Positions 14,971 to 23,500 of a stretch of 34,336 nucleotides of DNA are shown in pieces. Origin of the DNA: Acidobacteriota bacterium (GTDB lineage: Bacteria > Acidobacteriota > Holophagae > Acanthopleuribacterales > Acanthopleuribacteraceae); assembly GCA_030066195.1 (NCBI GenBank), contig JASJCB010000152.1, positions 1 to 34,336 on the forward strand, written 5' to 3'. The position numbers were made by a program, and so were the translations under genes. The notes under the pieces are model-generated. The model saw nothing but the letters and a program-made list of their open reading frames with translations. It did no database searches and was not told the DNA's origin. Positions within the stretch are counted from its first letter, which is position 1, and every line of letters begins with the position of its first letter.

Positions 14971-16662
14971 TCAGCTGATCATCGCCGTTTTTTCACCGGG
15001 TAGGCGGATGTGTTCCACCAATTCCTGCACGTCTTGCGGCGGTTCCGCCGTGAATTTGGAAATGGTGATGGTGAGGGCGAAGTTGATCAGCATGCCCAGG
15101 GTGCCGATGCCCTCCGGGGAGATGCCGAACCACCAGTGGTCCGCCGAGTTCATGCTCGGGTTGATGAACTTGAAGTAGATGATGTAACTCGCCGTAAAGG
15201 CGATACCCACTATCATGCCGGTCACCGCCCCCTCCCGCGTGGTCTTTTTGCTGAAGATGCCCAGGATGATCGCCGGGAAGAAGGACGAAGCGGCCAGACC
15301 GAAGGCGAATGCCACCACCGCCGCCACGAAGTCGGGCGGATTGATGCCGAAGTAACCCGCGATCAGCACCGCGGCGCCCGCCGCGATTCTGGCGAACAGC
15401 AACTCTTCTTTTTCCGTGGTTTGCGGACGGAAGCTCTTCTTCATCAAGTCGTGTGCGAAGGAGGTAGAGATCACCAGCAACAAACCCGCGGCCGTTGAAA
15501 GCGCCGCGGCAAGACCCCCGGCCGCTACCAGGGCAATGACCCAGGGCGGCAGACCGGCAATCTGCGGATTGGCCAGCACCATGATGTCCCGGTCGATGGT
15601 CAACTCGTTGGCTTGCTTGTTGCCCACGTAGTTGATCACGCCGTCGCCGTTTTTATCGTCGAAGGTGATCAGGCCGATATCTTCCCAACTTTTGTACCAA
15701 CCGGGCGCCTCTGTGTAGGGTTTGTCGGCAATACTTTTCAATAGGTTGGTGCGGGCAAATGCAGCCACGGCCGGCGCCGTGGTATACAGCAGCGCAATGA
15801 ACAACAGGGCATATCCGGCTGAGACCCGCGCCGCCGAAACCTTGGGCACCGTGTAAAAGCGTACGATCACATGCGGAAGACCGGCGGTGCCCACCATCAG
15901 CGCCGCGGTGATAAAGAAGACGTCGACCGTGCTCTTGGTGCCGTCGGTATAGGCGGCAAAGCCGAATTGTTGGTTCAAATTATCCAGTGCGTGCAACAGG
16001 TATTCACCGGAACCGTCCGCCAATTTACTGCCGAAACCCAGTTGCGGCACAATATTGCCGGTCATCAATAAACTGATGAAAATGGCGGGCACCATGTAGG
16101 CAAAAATCAACACGCAGTATTGGGCAACCTGGGTATAGGTAATGCCCTTCATCCCCCCCAGCACCGCATAGATGAAAACCACCACCATGCCGATGACCAC
16201 GCCCATGTCGATATCCACACCCAGAAACTGGCTGAAAACGATACCCACGCCGCGCATCTGGCCGGCAACATAGGTGAAGGATACGAAAATAGCGCAAATC
16301 ACCGCAACGACTCGGGCGGTTCTGGAGTAATAACGGTCACCCACGAAATCGGGAACGGTGAACTTGCCGAACTTGCGCAGATAGGGCGCCAAAAGCAGGG
16401 CCAGTAAGACATACCCGCCGGTCCATCCCATCAGGTAGACCGAACCGTCGTAACCGATAAACGAGATGATGCCGGCCATGGAGATAAACGAGGCCGCGCT
16501 CATCCAATCGGCGGCGGTGGCCATGCCGTTCATGACGGGATTGACATCGCCGCCGGCCACATAGAAATCACCGGTAGAGCGCGCGCGCGACCAGACGGCG
16601 ATGCCGATATAAAGGGCAAACGACAGTCCCACCAGGAGGAAGGTCCAGGCTTGTACGCTCAT
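14971..16662 (-). CDS. Sodium:solute symporter large subunit (SSS family, VC_2705-like)
   Basis: 563 aa, about 13 membrane segments. The order and motifs match the SSS family branch related to acetate permease ActP (RARSTGDFYVAGG near the start; GGLAAALSTAAGLLLVIS in the core; AAWLS-type sodium site as ATAADWMSAASFISMAG). A soluble loop (about residues 335-350) contains DDKNGDGVIN, an EF-hand-like calcium loop found in the VC_2705 subfamily. The likely cargo is a small organic acid such as acetate, by homology only. The ATG has GAGGAGG upstream and overlaps the stop of the small-subunit gene by 4 bp (ATGA). Confidence 0.88.
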   Translation of the reverse strand: MSVQAWTFLLVGLSFALYIGIAVWSRARSTGDFYVAGGDVNPVMNGMATAADWMSAASFISMAGIISFIGYDGSVYLMGWTGGYVLLALLLAPYLRKFGKFTVPDFVGDRYYSRTARVVAVICAIFVSFTYVAGQMRGVGIVFSQFLGVDIDMGVVIGMVVVFIYAVLGGMKGITYTQVAQYCVLIFAYMVPAIFISLLMTGNIVPQLGFGSKLADGSGEYLLHALDNLNQQFGFAAYTDGTKSTVDVFFITAALMVGTAGLPHVIVRFYTVPKVSAARVSAGYALLFIALLYTTAPAVAAFARTNLLKSIADKPYTEAPGWYKSWEDIGLITFDDKNGDGVINYVGNKQANELTIDRDIMVLANPQIAGLPPWVIALVAAGGLAAALSTAAGLLLVISTSFAHDLMKKSFRPQTTEKEELLFARIAAGAAVLIAGYFGINPPDFVAAVVAFAFGLAASSFFPAIILGIFSKKTTREGAVTGMIVGIAFTASYIIYFKFINPSMNSADHWWFGISPEGIGTLGMLINFALTITISKFTAEPPQDVQELVEHIRLPGEKTAMIS

Positions 16663-16925
16663 GGGTGGTCCTCCTCATCCAGGTGGTATTCACCGTCCAA
16701 CCTGTTCATCAAGAACACGTAGATGAAGATCAGCGCCACGAATACATAGATGCTGCCCTGTTGCGCCAGCCAGAAACCCAGTTTAAAGCCGGCGAATTGG
16801 ATTTGGTTCAGCGGTTCTACAAAAATGATGCTGCAAACATAGGACACCAAAAACCAGATGGTCAGTAACACGGACAGATAGGTGAGGTTCTTTCGCCAAT
16901 AGGCGCGGCTTTTGCCCTCTTTCAT
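16659..16925 (-). CDS. DUF4212 symporter small subunit
   Basis: 88 aa with two membrane helices (LTYLSVLLTIWFLVSYVCSIIF and GSIYVFVALIFIYVFLMNRL), a positively charged N-terminus and an acidic end. This matches the DUF4212 small subunit that is regularly encoded just upstream of VC_2705-type sodium:solute symporters and is believed to form a complex with them. The ATG is preceded by GGGGAGG, and the gene overlaps the large subunit gene by 4 bp. Confidence 0.88.
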   Translation of the reverse strand: MKEGKSRAYWRKNLTYLSVLLTIWFLVSYVCSIIFVEPLNQIQFAGFKLGFWLAQQGSIYVFVALIFIYVFLMNRLDGEYHLDEEDHP

Positions 16926-17120
16926 GATTCCTCCCCGGGAAACGGATCAAACTGCCGGTCCAGGGAGAAAGGCCGGAACCGGCATGGATCGATTCATCCT
17001 GACAACGCCTTGACGGCCGGAACAGATGGGAACGAGCGCCGAGGCGATTGTAGATTGTCCTTTAGTATAAGCAAGTACGGGCTTTGCCGATAGGGTTGTA
17101 ATCCTATTAATTGCCGAACT

Positions 17121-17146
17121 ACGACGGCCCCGTTCGGGGCCGTCGT
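17121..17146 (-). terminator. 12-bp perfect hairpin after the peptide precursor gene
   Basis: ACGACGGCCCCG (17121-17132) and CGGGGCCGTCGT (17135-17146) pair completely. It begins 11 bp beyond the stop of the small peptide gene. No long T-run follows on either strand, so it may stabilise the mRNA as much as end it. Confidence 0.55.
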
Positions 17147-17157
17147 CTTGAAATTAC

Positions 17158-17352
17158 TCAGCCTCCCGTACAGAATTTTTGGGTATCGCAACCGGTAAAC
17201 ACATCCGTCGGGCAATCGCGGCAGTAGGAGCAGATGGTTCTTGCATTGGCGCTGGGCAGAACGAATTCGCCCGCCTTGATGGATTCAGGGGTTTGAGTTA
17301 CGAAGCTTTGGACTTTCAAATCGGGGAGGCTGAGAACCTTTTTCGGGGGCAT
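17158..17352 (-). CDS. Orphan Cys-rich RiPP precursor, pinensin-like leader
   Basis: 64 aa. The N-terminal part reads VLSLPDLKVQSFVTQ, closely matching the leader consensus of pinensin-type class I lanthipeptide precursors (LxLxDLKVxSFVT). The C-terminal half (from about residue 36) has five cysteines (C41, C44, C47, C55, C61) interspersed with Ser/Thr (T39, S42, T49, T53, T57, T62) and ends TGG, as expected for a thioether-forming core. AAGGAG sits 6 nt before the ATG, and hairpins lie before and after the gene, so it looks like a real single-gene transcript. No lanthionine dehydratase, cyclase, protease or exporter is in the window, so maturation would depend on enzymes elsewhere. Maturation itself is inference. 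Confidence 0.7.
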   Translation of the reverse strand: MPPKKVLSLPDLKVQSFVTQTPESIKAGEFVLPSANARTICSYCRDCPTDVFTGCDTQKFCTGG

Positions 17353-17375
17353 ATGTTCTCCTTGGGGTAGTACAG

Positions 17376-17407
17376 GTAACCGGACCGGAATGAATTGGTC
17401 CGGTGAT
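17376..17407 (-). promoter_or_regulatory. Leader hairpin before the peptide precursor
   Basis: CCGGACC (17380-17386) pairs with GGTCCGG (17397-17403), with GGTA/TACC ends able to extend the stem past a bulge. It lies about 25 bases before the ATG of the peptide gene, just outside its ribosome binding site, and could be an mRNA regulatory element. Confidence 0.4.
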
Positions 17408-17609
17408 ACCTGATTGAATTGTGAAGGCCATAAAGCATGTCATGTTAACACAATCGAAGGATTGAAAAAAGATGCAAGCTCGTGAGGTTTCGCGGGTCCG
17501 GCGAAATAACCGGCTACTGCTTCAACCCTCGGCGCGGCCACATATGCTGATTAAAGCGCACACATCCCGTGTCGGTGTCGCCGAAAAACAGCATGTAAAA
17601 GGCAACGGG

Positions 17610-18146
17610 TTATGAAGCTGTCTGCATGTGAAGATGACGGGCCAGTTCGGTCACATGATCGTCTTTGAGATCGTGTGCCTCGAGATATTGAGCCAGGCGT
17701 TCCAGGTATTCTCGATTCGGCCCGCTGGGCCCGTGGGCGTGGAGGATCTGTCGGGCCATATCCCGCATCGGCGCCGGGCCCAGATAGTTCGGATTCTCCA
17801 TGGACGCCCGGTAGACCAGAACCTGAAACGGCGGAATCTTCTTATCTTCCGGGTAGAACAGCTTGCTTTGACGATCATAGCCGCCCTTCTCGCGGTGGTC
17901 CAGATTGTCCAACACGGCCTCCCGAGCCTCATCGGGAACGTGCAACGCCCTACCCCAACAAATCGCATCGTCTTCCGGCAGCAGGGTAACCACGCGCCCG
18001 GGTTTTCCGGGCACACCGCGATGATCGGTGGAGCCTTGATAGAAGCGGCGGGTCCAGCCCTTGATATAACCGACTCGCGATTCGGTAAAGGGGATATCGG
18101 GCCGCCACATCAGCGACCCGTAACCGAAAACCCAAAGCGGTTCCAT
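17610..18146 (-). CDS. ChaC-family gamma-glutamylcyclotransferase
   Basis: 178 aa, the family length. ChaC enzymes split glutathione to 5-oxoproline and Cys-Gly in the cytoplasm. The substrate loop F7-G-Y-G-S-L12 and the catalytic glutamate E86 in LDHREKGGYDR are present, along with the typical GWTRRFYQGSTDHRG segment. The start ATG lies 4 bp after the stop of the exported-protein gene, with no strong ribosome binding site of its own, so coupling is likely. It is the last gene of a four-gene minus-strand run beginning at 20051. Confidence 0.9.
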   Translation of the reverse strand: MEPLWVFGYGSLMWRPDIPFTESRVGYIKGWTRRFYQGSTDHRGVPGKPGRVVTLLPEDDAICWGRALHVPDEAREAVLDNLDHREKGGYDRQSKLFYPEDKKIPPFQVLVYRASMENPNYLGPAPMRDMARQILHAHGPSGPNREYLERLAQYLEAHDLKDDHVTELARHLHMQTAS

Positions 18147-18150
18147 GGTA

Positions 18151-19137
18151 TCAGCGCCGCCAAACCAAAATGGAAACCAGCGCCAACAAAGCCAGGATCG
18201 AACCCATGATCATATAACGGAAGCGGTCGAGACGGTTGGGGGTGTTTTTGACCGGGTTTTCGTGGGCCGCGGTACTTGACGACGAGCCTTCACTGCCGCC
18301 GCGGTTATTCACCTGGCCGCGCTGTTCGTCCGGCGTTCCGGAGAGGTTGACCACCAGATCCTTCTGCCCTTCATTCACGGCAAAAGTGTAGATATTCATA
18401 CCGTTTTGCGGGTCCTGCTCTATAAAAGTCAGGCCGGGTCCTTCCGCTTGCATACTGGTCGGCAGAATAACCAGTTTACCCTCTGTCATGTCTTCCAACA
18501 GGGGAATGGTCAATTGATCGGTTTGTTCGAAAGAGGCGCGCACTACGAATGTGGTCCTGCCCGGCTTCAAGGCAAAGGTTGCCGTGCCGACCCCGTTCTC
18601 CACCTGAATGCCCTGGCGGAGCGGCATGGTGCCTCGCTGAATGCTGCCTTCCAATTCCTTGTAACCGGGCGGCACGCGGAAGGTAACGGCGGGCTCGCCG
18701 CCGAAACGCGTTTTGGGCGGGGAGTTGATATTGTCCAGGTAGAAGAAAGTCATCAGTTCCACGCGGTCGGCGTAGGCGTAGATTCCGATATAACCCATCT
18801 GGGTAACTACCTTGGCCTCGGGATCGGCGTCATAGACCTTGACCTTGTTGATGCCGTCGGGGTTGACTCGGGCCTGGGTATAGAATACACCGTCCTTAAT
18901 GGCTTGCAGCAGGATGGTGCCCTGTCCCAATTCCCCGTCGAACTTAAGGGTAAAAGGGCCTTCCACGTTGTTTAGACTCGCCACTACCTCCATGCCGCGC
19001 GCCGGGCGGATGAGATTGACGACAGCGGCCTTGCCGTTTCCGCCGTTGGTGCCGTCCTCGATCACACCGGAGATTTCACCGGCCCCGACGGGAAGGGTCA
19101 AACATAAAAGCAACGAAATGATAAATCGAACGGGCAT
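18151..19137 (-). CDS. Exported protein with C-terminal membrane anchor
   Basis: 328 aa, not assigned to a named family. It has a signal peptide (FIISLLLCLTLPVGAG, residues 5-20), a beta-rich body that starts like a carboxypeptidase-regulatory domain (EISGVIEDGTNGGNGKAAVV), a low-complexity stretch (GGSEGSSSSTAA), and a single C-terminal membrane helix ending in WRR. This predicts a periplasmic domain anchored in the inner membrane. I chose the ATG at 19137 with a perfect GAGGAGGT 7 nt upstream, over a GTG three codons earlier. It is cotranscribed with chaC (4 bp gap). Confidence 0.7.
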   Translation of the reverse strand: MPVRFIISLLLCLTLPVGAGEISGVIEDGTNGGNGKAAVVNLIRPARGMEVVASLNNVEGPFTLKFDGELGQGTILLQAIKDGVFYTQARVNPDGINKVKVYDADPEAKVVTQMGYIGIYAYADRVELMTFFYLDNINSPPKTRFGGEPAVTFRVPPGYKELEGSIQRGTMPLRQGIQVENGVGTATFALKPGRTTFVVRASFEQTDQLTIPLLEDMTEGKLVILPTSMQAEGPGLTFIEQDPQNGMNIYTFAVNEGQKDLVVNLSGTPDEQRGQVNNRGGSEGSSSSTAAHENPVKNTPNRLDRFRYMIMGSILALLALVSILVWRR

Positions 19138-19200
19138 GAAGGCCACCTCCTCTTGCGAGGCTATTTTATGTTGCCCGGCGTCAATAAGAAAGCTCGAATT

Positions 19201-19728
19201 CTATTCGGGCGCCCGTTCGTCTTGATTCGGCCGCGGCCAGAGGTCGCGCAGGGCGACTCTTTGGAGGTTGCCGTGAGTCTTTTCTTCCAGCGCGGCCAAT
19301 TCGGCCTCGGCGTCCCCGATGGTCCAGCAATCCTCCTCGGACAGATCCTCGATGGGCTCACCTTCCTCGTTCAGAGGGCAGATGTCGCGGTATTCCTGTA
19401 GGTTCCAGTCCTCGTCTTCCTCGATCCATCGAAGCGGCAGTCCTTGGGTTCGGCAAACATAAGGCCGTTGGGGATAGATGCGGCAGGCGCCGTCCTCGTC
19501 CAGAAAGGCGCATCTGCCGGGCGGGGCCGGCTCTTGGGATTGAAGCAGGTTCGACGTATGGGCTTTGATGTGGTCAGCCTCTATTCGGAAAACGGTTATG
19601 TCATCCACGCAACACGCGGCGCAACCTCGCTTGCACATCAGCCGGGAAGCATGGAGTTCTTCCAGCTTTTTCGCCTGCTGATCGATGCGGGTATGAAGGT
19701 CCGCCACGGGGTTTTTGCCGCTGCTCAA
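19201..19728 (-). CDS. YkgJ-family cysteine cluster protein
   Basis: 175 aa. It has the YkgJ/Fe-S cluster-type arrangement (CxBC, zinc- or iron-chelating): C32-KRGC36-AACC40 early and CAFLDEDGACRIYPQRPYVC in the middle, followed by an acidic C-terminal third. Function of the family is uncertain. The start is a TTG whose TTGA overlaps the stop of the upstream unknown gene, so the start depends on coupling; a GTG seven codons later is an alternative. Confidence 0.8.
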   Translation of the reverse strand: MSSGKNPVADLHTRIDQQAKKLEELHASRLMCKRGCAACCVDDITVFRIEADHIKAHTSNLLQSQEPAPPGRCAFLDEDGACRIYPQRPYVCRTQGLPLRWIEEDEDWNLQEYRDICPLNEEGEPIEDLSEEDCWTIGDAEAELAALEEKTHGNLQRVALRDLWPRPNQDERAPE

Positions 19729-20051
19729 GCCAGTAGATCCAAAAGCCGGCCGGGCTCGTTGAATGCGCCCGCTTCATTCAAGGGCTCGCGCGTGACCAGG
19801 ATTTCGGTGCGTTGCACCTCGGTCCGACCGCCGTCCTCTTTCACCAACTCGTTGATCTCCGTGATTTCGTCGAAGCCGGGAAAGCGACGCACCTGCTCCC
19901 TGGACCGGGTAAACAACCGGGCATCGTCACGCGGCTCACCGATCTTGTTGGCGGTCTTATCCTCGGCGGCAATCCGCGCGGCAGCTTCCCTGTTTGGAAA
20001 AGCGCTGAAGGCTGGGATGAGGGTAAGATCCGGTCCGGTAATTCCGTCCAT
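19725..20051 (-). CDS. Hypothetical protein
   Basis: 108 aa, unrecognised, charged, soluble and without signal peptide, membrane segment or cysteines. AGGAG stands 7 nt before the ATG, and the gene overlaps the YkgJ-type gene by 4 bp, both good signs of a real gene. It is the first gene of the minus-strand run ending with chaC. The C-terminal part (residues 78-108, VQRTEILVTREPLNEAGAF region) might be a small binding module, but I cannot assign it. Confidence 0.6.
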   Translation of the reverse strand: MDGITGPDLTLIPAFSAFPNREAAARIAAEDKTANKIGEPRDDARLFTRSREQVRRFPGFDEITEINELVKEDGGRTEVQRTEILVTREPLNEAGAFNEPGRLLDLLA

Positions 20052-20187
20052 GATTTACTCCTGATCCTAATCTAAACCCGTCGGTTTGTTTTTGCAATCG
20101 ATTCGGAAAGAGATCATGCCGGGCGCCCGAGTGCAGGAACGCGCCCGGGTCGTGATGAGATCCGCCGCCAACCCCGAATTGACCCAA

Positions 20188-20245
20188 TTCTTCCTGGGAA
20201 GGCCTGAGGAGCCGGTCTCTGATCCTCGATTCTTCCCGGGAAGAA
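20188..20245. promoter_or_regulatory. Pair of related palindromes, candidate operator
   Basis: TTCTTCCCGGGAAGAA at 20230-20245 is a perfect palindrome. TTCTTCCTGGGAAGG at 20188-20202 is an imperfect copy whose start is 42 bp away, close to four helical turns. Such phased dyads suit a dimeric regulator binding cooperatively. They sit between two divergent operons and could serve either. Confidence 0.4.
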
Positions 20246-20448
20246 CAAAACATCTTGCGACTAATTAATCCTTTATGCATCCTGAGGTGTTGTTAAGTTA
20301 TTTTATGCACCGGCTTTCTTTCTGTTTTTGGAGTAAGGATCGGCTGAGCGCCGGAAAATCACAAGACAACCGACACATTCCATCGACTTTAACAACATCC
20401 TCTTTCCCCCTGCTTACCATGAGCGTTTCTCTATGGAACCTCTTCGGG

Positions 20449-20454
20449 TATACT
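20449..20454 (+). promoter_or_regulatory. Putative -10 box of the FG-GAP operon
   Basis: TATACT, five of six to consensus, lies about 86 bases before the ATG at 20540. No clear -35 hexamer is found 16-18 bp upstream, so an activator may be required. Confidence 0.3.
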
Positions 20455-20539
20455 ATGCCCACGGTCGCCTGACCCCAACCGTCCCCGCGGGCGGCCTCCA
20501 AACACCATCGTGACATTCGAAACTGAAAGGAGATGTAGC

Positions 20540-23500
20540 ATGGCTGCTTTTTCTTGGGTTCCTATTTTCCTCTTGCTGACTTTCTCACCCGCGTTCGGCG
20601 AAGACAGTAAAGAAGATCAACAATCTCCCGAGATTTGTGTCGATACCATTGTCGGCGAGATCGGCCGACTGGAGAGCGACCGCGATCCAAAATGCTACGC
20701 TACCGCCACCCGGCTCGAAAACTTTATGTACGGCACGCCGCTGACTTCCGAGGCGCGCCTGGAAAAAACGGAATTGCAAAAAGCCCTGATCACGCATATC
20801 TGGGCCAAGGCATCAACTAAAACCCGAGCTGAAAGCCGTTCCCTGGTGACACCTGAAGATTTGAAAACCCCCTTAGCAGATTCCCTGGCCTGGTCTAAAA
20901 AGGAAAACGGCGATATTCACATCCCGCACCCGGACGGCGAGATCGTATTGGCTCATACAGATATCCGCCAGTACGCGTCCGTGGCCTACGCTTTCCGAGC
21001 GGTCCTGGCCGTACAGCAGGATGCCATGCTGGACCCCTCTTTTGATCTGGCGCCCCTCGACCAGGACGCTGTCAAAAACATGCGTACCCTGATCGATATC
21101 TACACCCTGGCTTCGCTCAATCTGGCTGACAAGGCCGCGCGTTTGGCCGATGAGTCTACGATGTCGGCACAACGGCTCAAAGACGCCTGGCAAAAACTGG
21201 CGCGAGCGGGCAAGAACGCCGCACCGACCAAGGCGCCCAATCCGGTTGCTGCATCCGCCCCCCAAAGCGGTTTTCCCATCCTGACGCGGATCATCGACCA
21301 GAAGTTGGCCAGTTATCGCAACTACAATCAGAAAGCCATCCACCTGTTCATGAGCAATATCAAAAGCTTCTTCGCACGCCACGACTGGCCCGATGACAGC
21401 GCCGAAATCGAGCGCATTCAAAATCAGTTTTCCAATGCCATGGTCTACTTCACCGGTTATGTCCTCTTCGGCGCCCAGGAAAAAGCCAAGGCCGCCGGCA
21501 GCGCGCTGATTCGAGCCGATCATGTGGAAACCGTACTCCAGGAAATCGTGCCCTACAGCATCAACGAATTCGAGGACATCATCTTCTTTCCCAATCTGGA
21601 TCGGGACAGTCGGTTGATCATTGAAGCCTATGACGCCGATGCTTTTCGCGACAGCGGCATTCACTGGCAGTTCCTCAGGTCCACCATTCGCAACCCATCG
21701 TTGGGTGTTACCATCGAGCCCGATCCCTTTGCCGCCGAGTTGATCGTGGAAGGCGTTGCCCAATACGGCGTCCTGCTCTTTCGATTGATGGGCGACACCG
21801 CACGCGCTGAAAATGCGCCCGCCATTACCGCCGGCCACATACAGAAGGCATTGCAAGCCGTCCAGGGTCTGGCCAAACGTCATGCGAGCGCCCCGCCGCT
21901 TGCCGAGGGACCCGACAAGCTGGTTTCCTCCGCCGGTAAGACCAGCAAGACAGAAGGCGCCTGGTTCTCCGATGTGACCGATGAGGCCGGTTTGGATTTT
22001 GTTCACAAGACCTCCGACTGGCTGAGCCGTTTTCAACGCAGCTTCCTCTACCAAAAGCCCGGCGAAAACGAGGATAAAGACGAGGCTCGTCTGACCAGCC
22101 CGCCGTCCTTCAGCGGCGCGGGCGTCGCCGCGGAAGATATCGACGGCGACGGTTTCGAGGACATCCTGCTGTTGGGCGGCGCGGGCAACAAGCTGTTCCG
22201 CAACAACGGCAAGGGCGGGTTTGTGGATATCACGGCCAGGGCCGGTCTGGTCTATACCGGCGCCGACGGTTTTCCGGGGGAAACCCGGCAACCGCTGATC
22301 GCCGATCTGGATAACGACGGTCGCCAGGACATTGTCATCACCTATGTCAACGATGTCCATCGCGTTTATCGCAATAAGGGCGATGCCACCTTTGAAGATG
22401 TTTCCGACAAAGCCGGCCTGGGTGGGAAGGGTCTGGTCGGCGGCGCGGCCACGGTGTTCGATTATGACAACGACGGCCTGTTGGATCTGTATATTTGTTA
22501 TTACGGCGATTACCTGAACGGCGCTCGGCCCAGTCTGGTCCGTAACAATGTCAACGGCCAGACCAACAAGCTGTTCCGCAACAAGGGCAATTTTGTGTTC
22601 GAGGACGTCACCGAAAAAGCGGGCGCGGGTAACAGCGGCTGGTCCCAAGCGGTGTCTCATACCGATATCGACGGTGACGGCCTGCAAGACCTCATCGTGG
22701 GCAACGACTTCGGCAGCAACGCCTACCTACGCAACAAGGGCGACGGCACCTTCGAAGACCTGGCGCGACAATGGGGTACGGACGTGCCCTCCAACAGCAT
22801 GAACGTGGGCCTGACCGATCTGAACGGCGATACGCATCCGGATGTCTATATTTCCAATATCTTCATCATGGTCAAGGACGAGAAATACGTGCTGCCCAAC
22901 GCCGAAACGCCCATGAAGTTCAACCCGGAGAAGCTGGCGACCATGCGCGTGGTGGAAGCCAATCACCTGTTCACCTCCAAGAGGGAAGGGGACAGGTTCA
23001 CGGGCTATCGTCTTTCCGACGCAGTGGGTCGCGGTTACAGTTCCACGGGTTGGGCCTGGGATGCCGACTTCTTCGATTTCGACAACGACGGCGACGACGA
23101 TCTCTACTGCACCAACGGTCTGAACGAGTACAACCTCTACGCCAAAACCTCTACCATGAAGGACGCGGAAGGTGAGGAATATGTCATCCAAAATTCGGCG
23201 CGCGACCGGGACACGAACGTCTTCTTCGTCAATGAAAACGGCAAGCTGAATAATCGCGGTCAGGAGAGCGGCGCGGATTTGTTGGGCAACAGCAGAAGCG
23301 CGGCTTATCTGGATATGGATAATGACGGCGACCTGGACATGGTGGTCACCAATTTCCACCTGCCCGCCGTGTTGTACCGCAATAACACCCAAAGCCTGGG
23401 CAACCAATGGTTGAAGATCAAGCTGGTGGGCAACCCCGCCAAGGCGACGAATCGCGATGCCATCGGTTCCCGGTTGCTGATTAAACCCGAGGGCGGCAAA

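Larger units (their letters stand above)
20052..20539. other. Divergent intergenic region with palindromes
   Basis: About 490 bases between the minus-strand unknown gene and the plus-strand FG-GAP operon. A perfect 16-bp palindrome (20230-20245) and a related imperfect copy (20188-20202) lie near its centre. TTTATGCA occurs twice near 20272 and 20303. A TATACT box lies at 20449-20454. No protein gene is supported. Confidence 0.5.

Noticed and set aside
20873..22687. 604-codon minus-strand frame over the FG-GAP gene
   Set aside because: Generated by the repeated DxDxDG codons read backwards; no start signal or domain.
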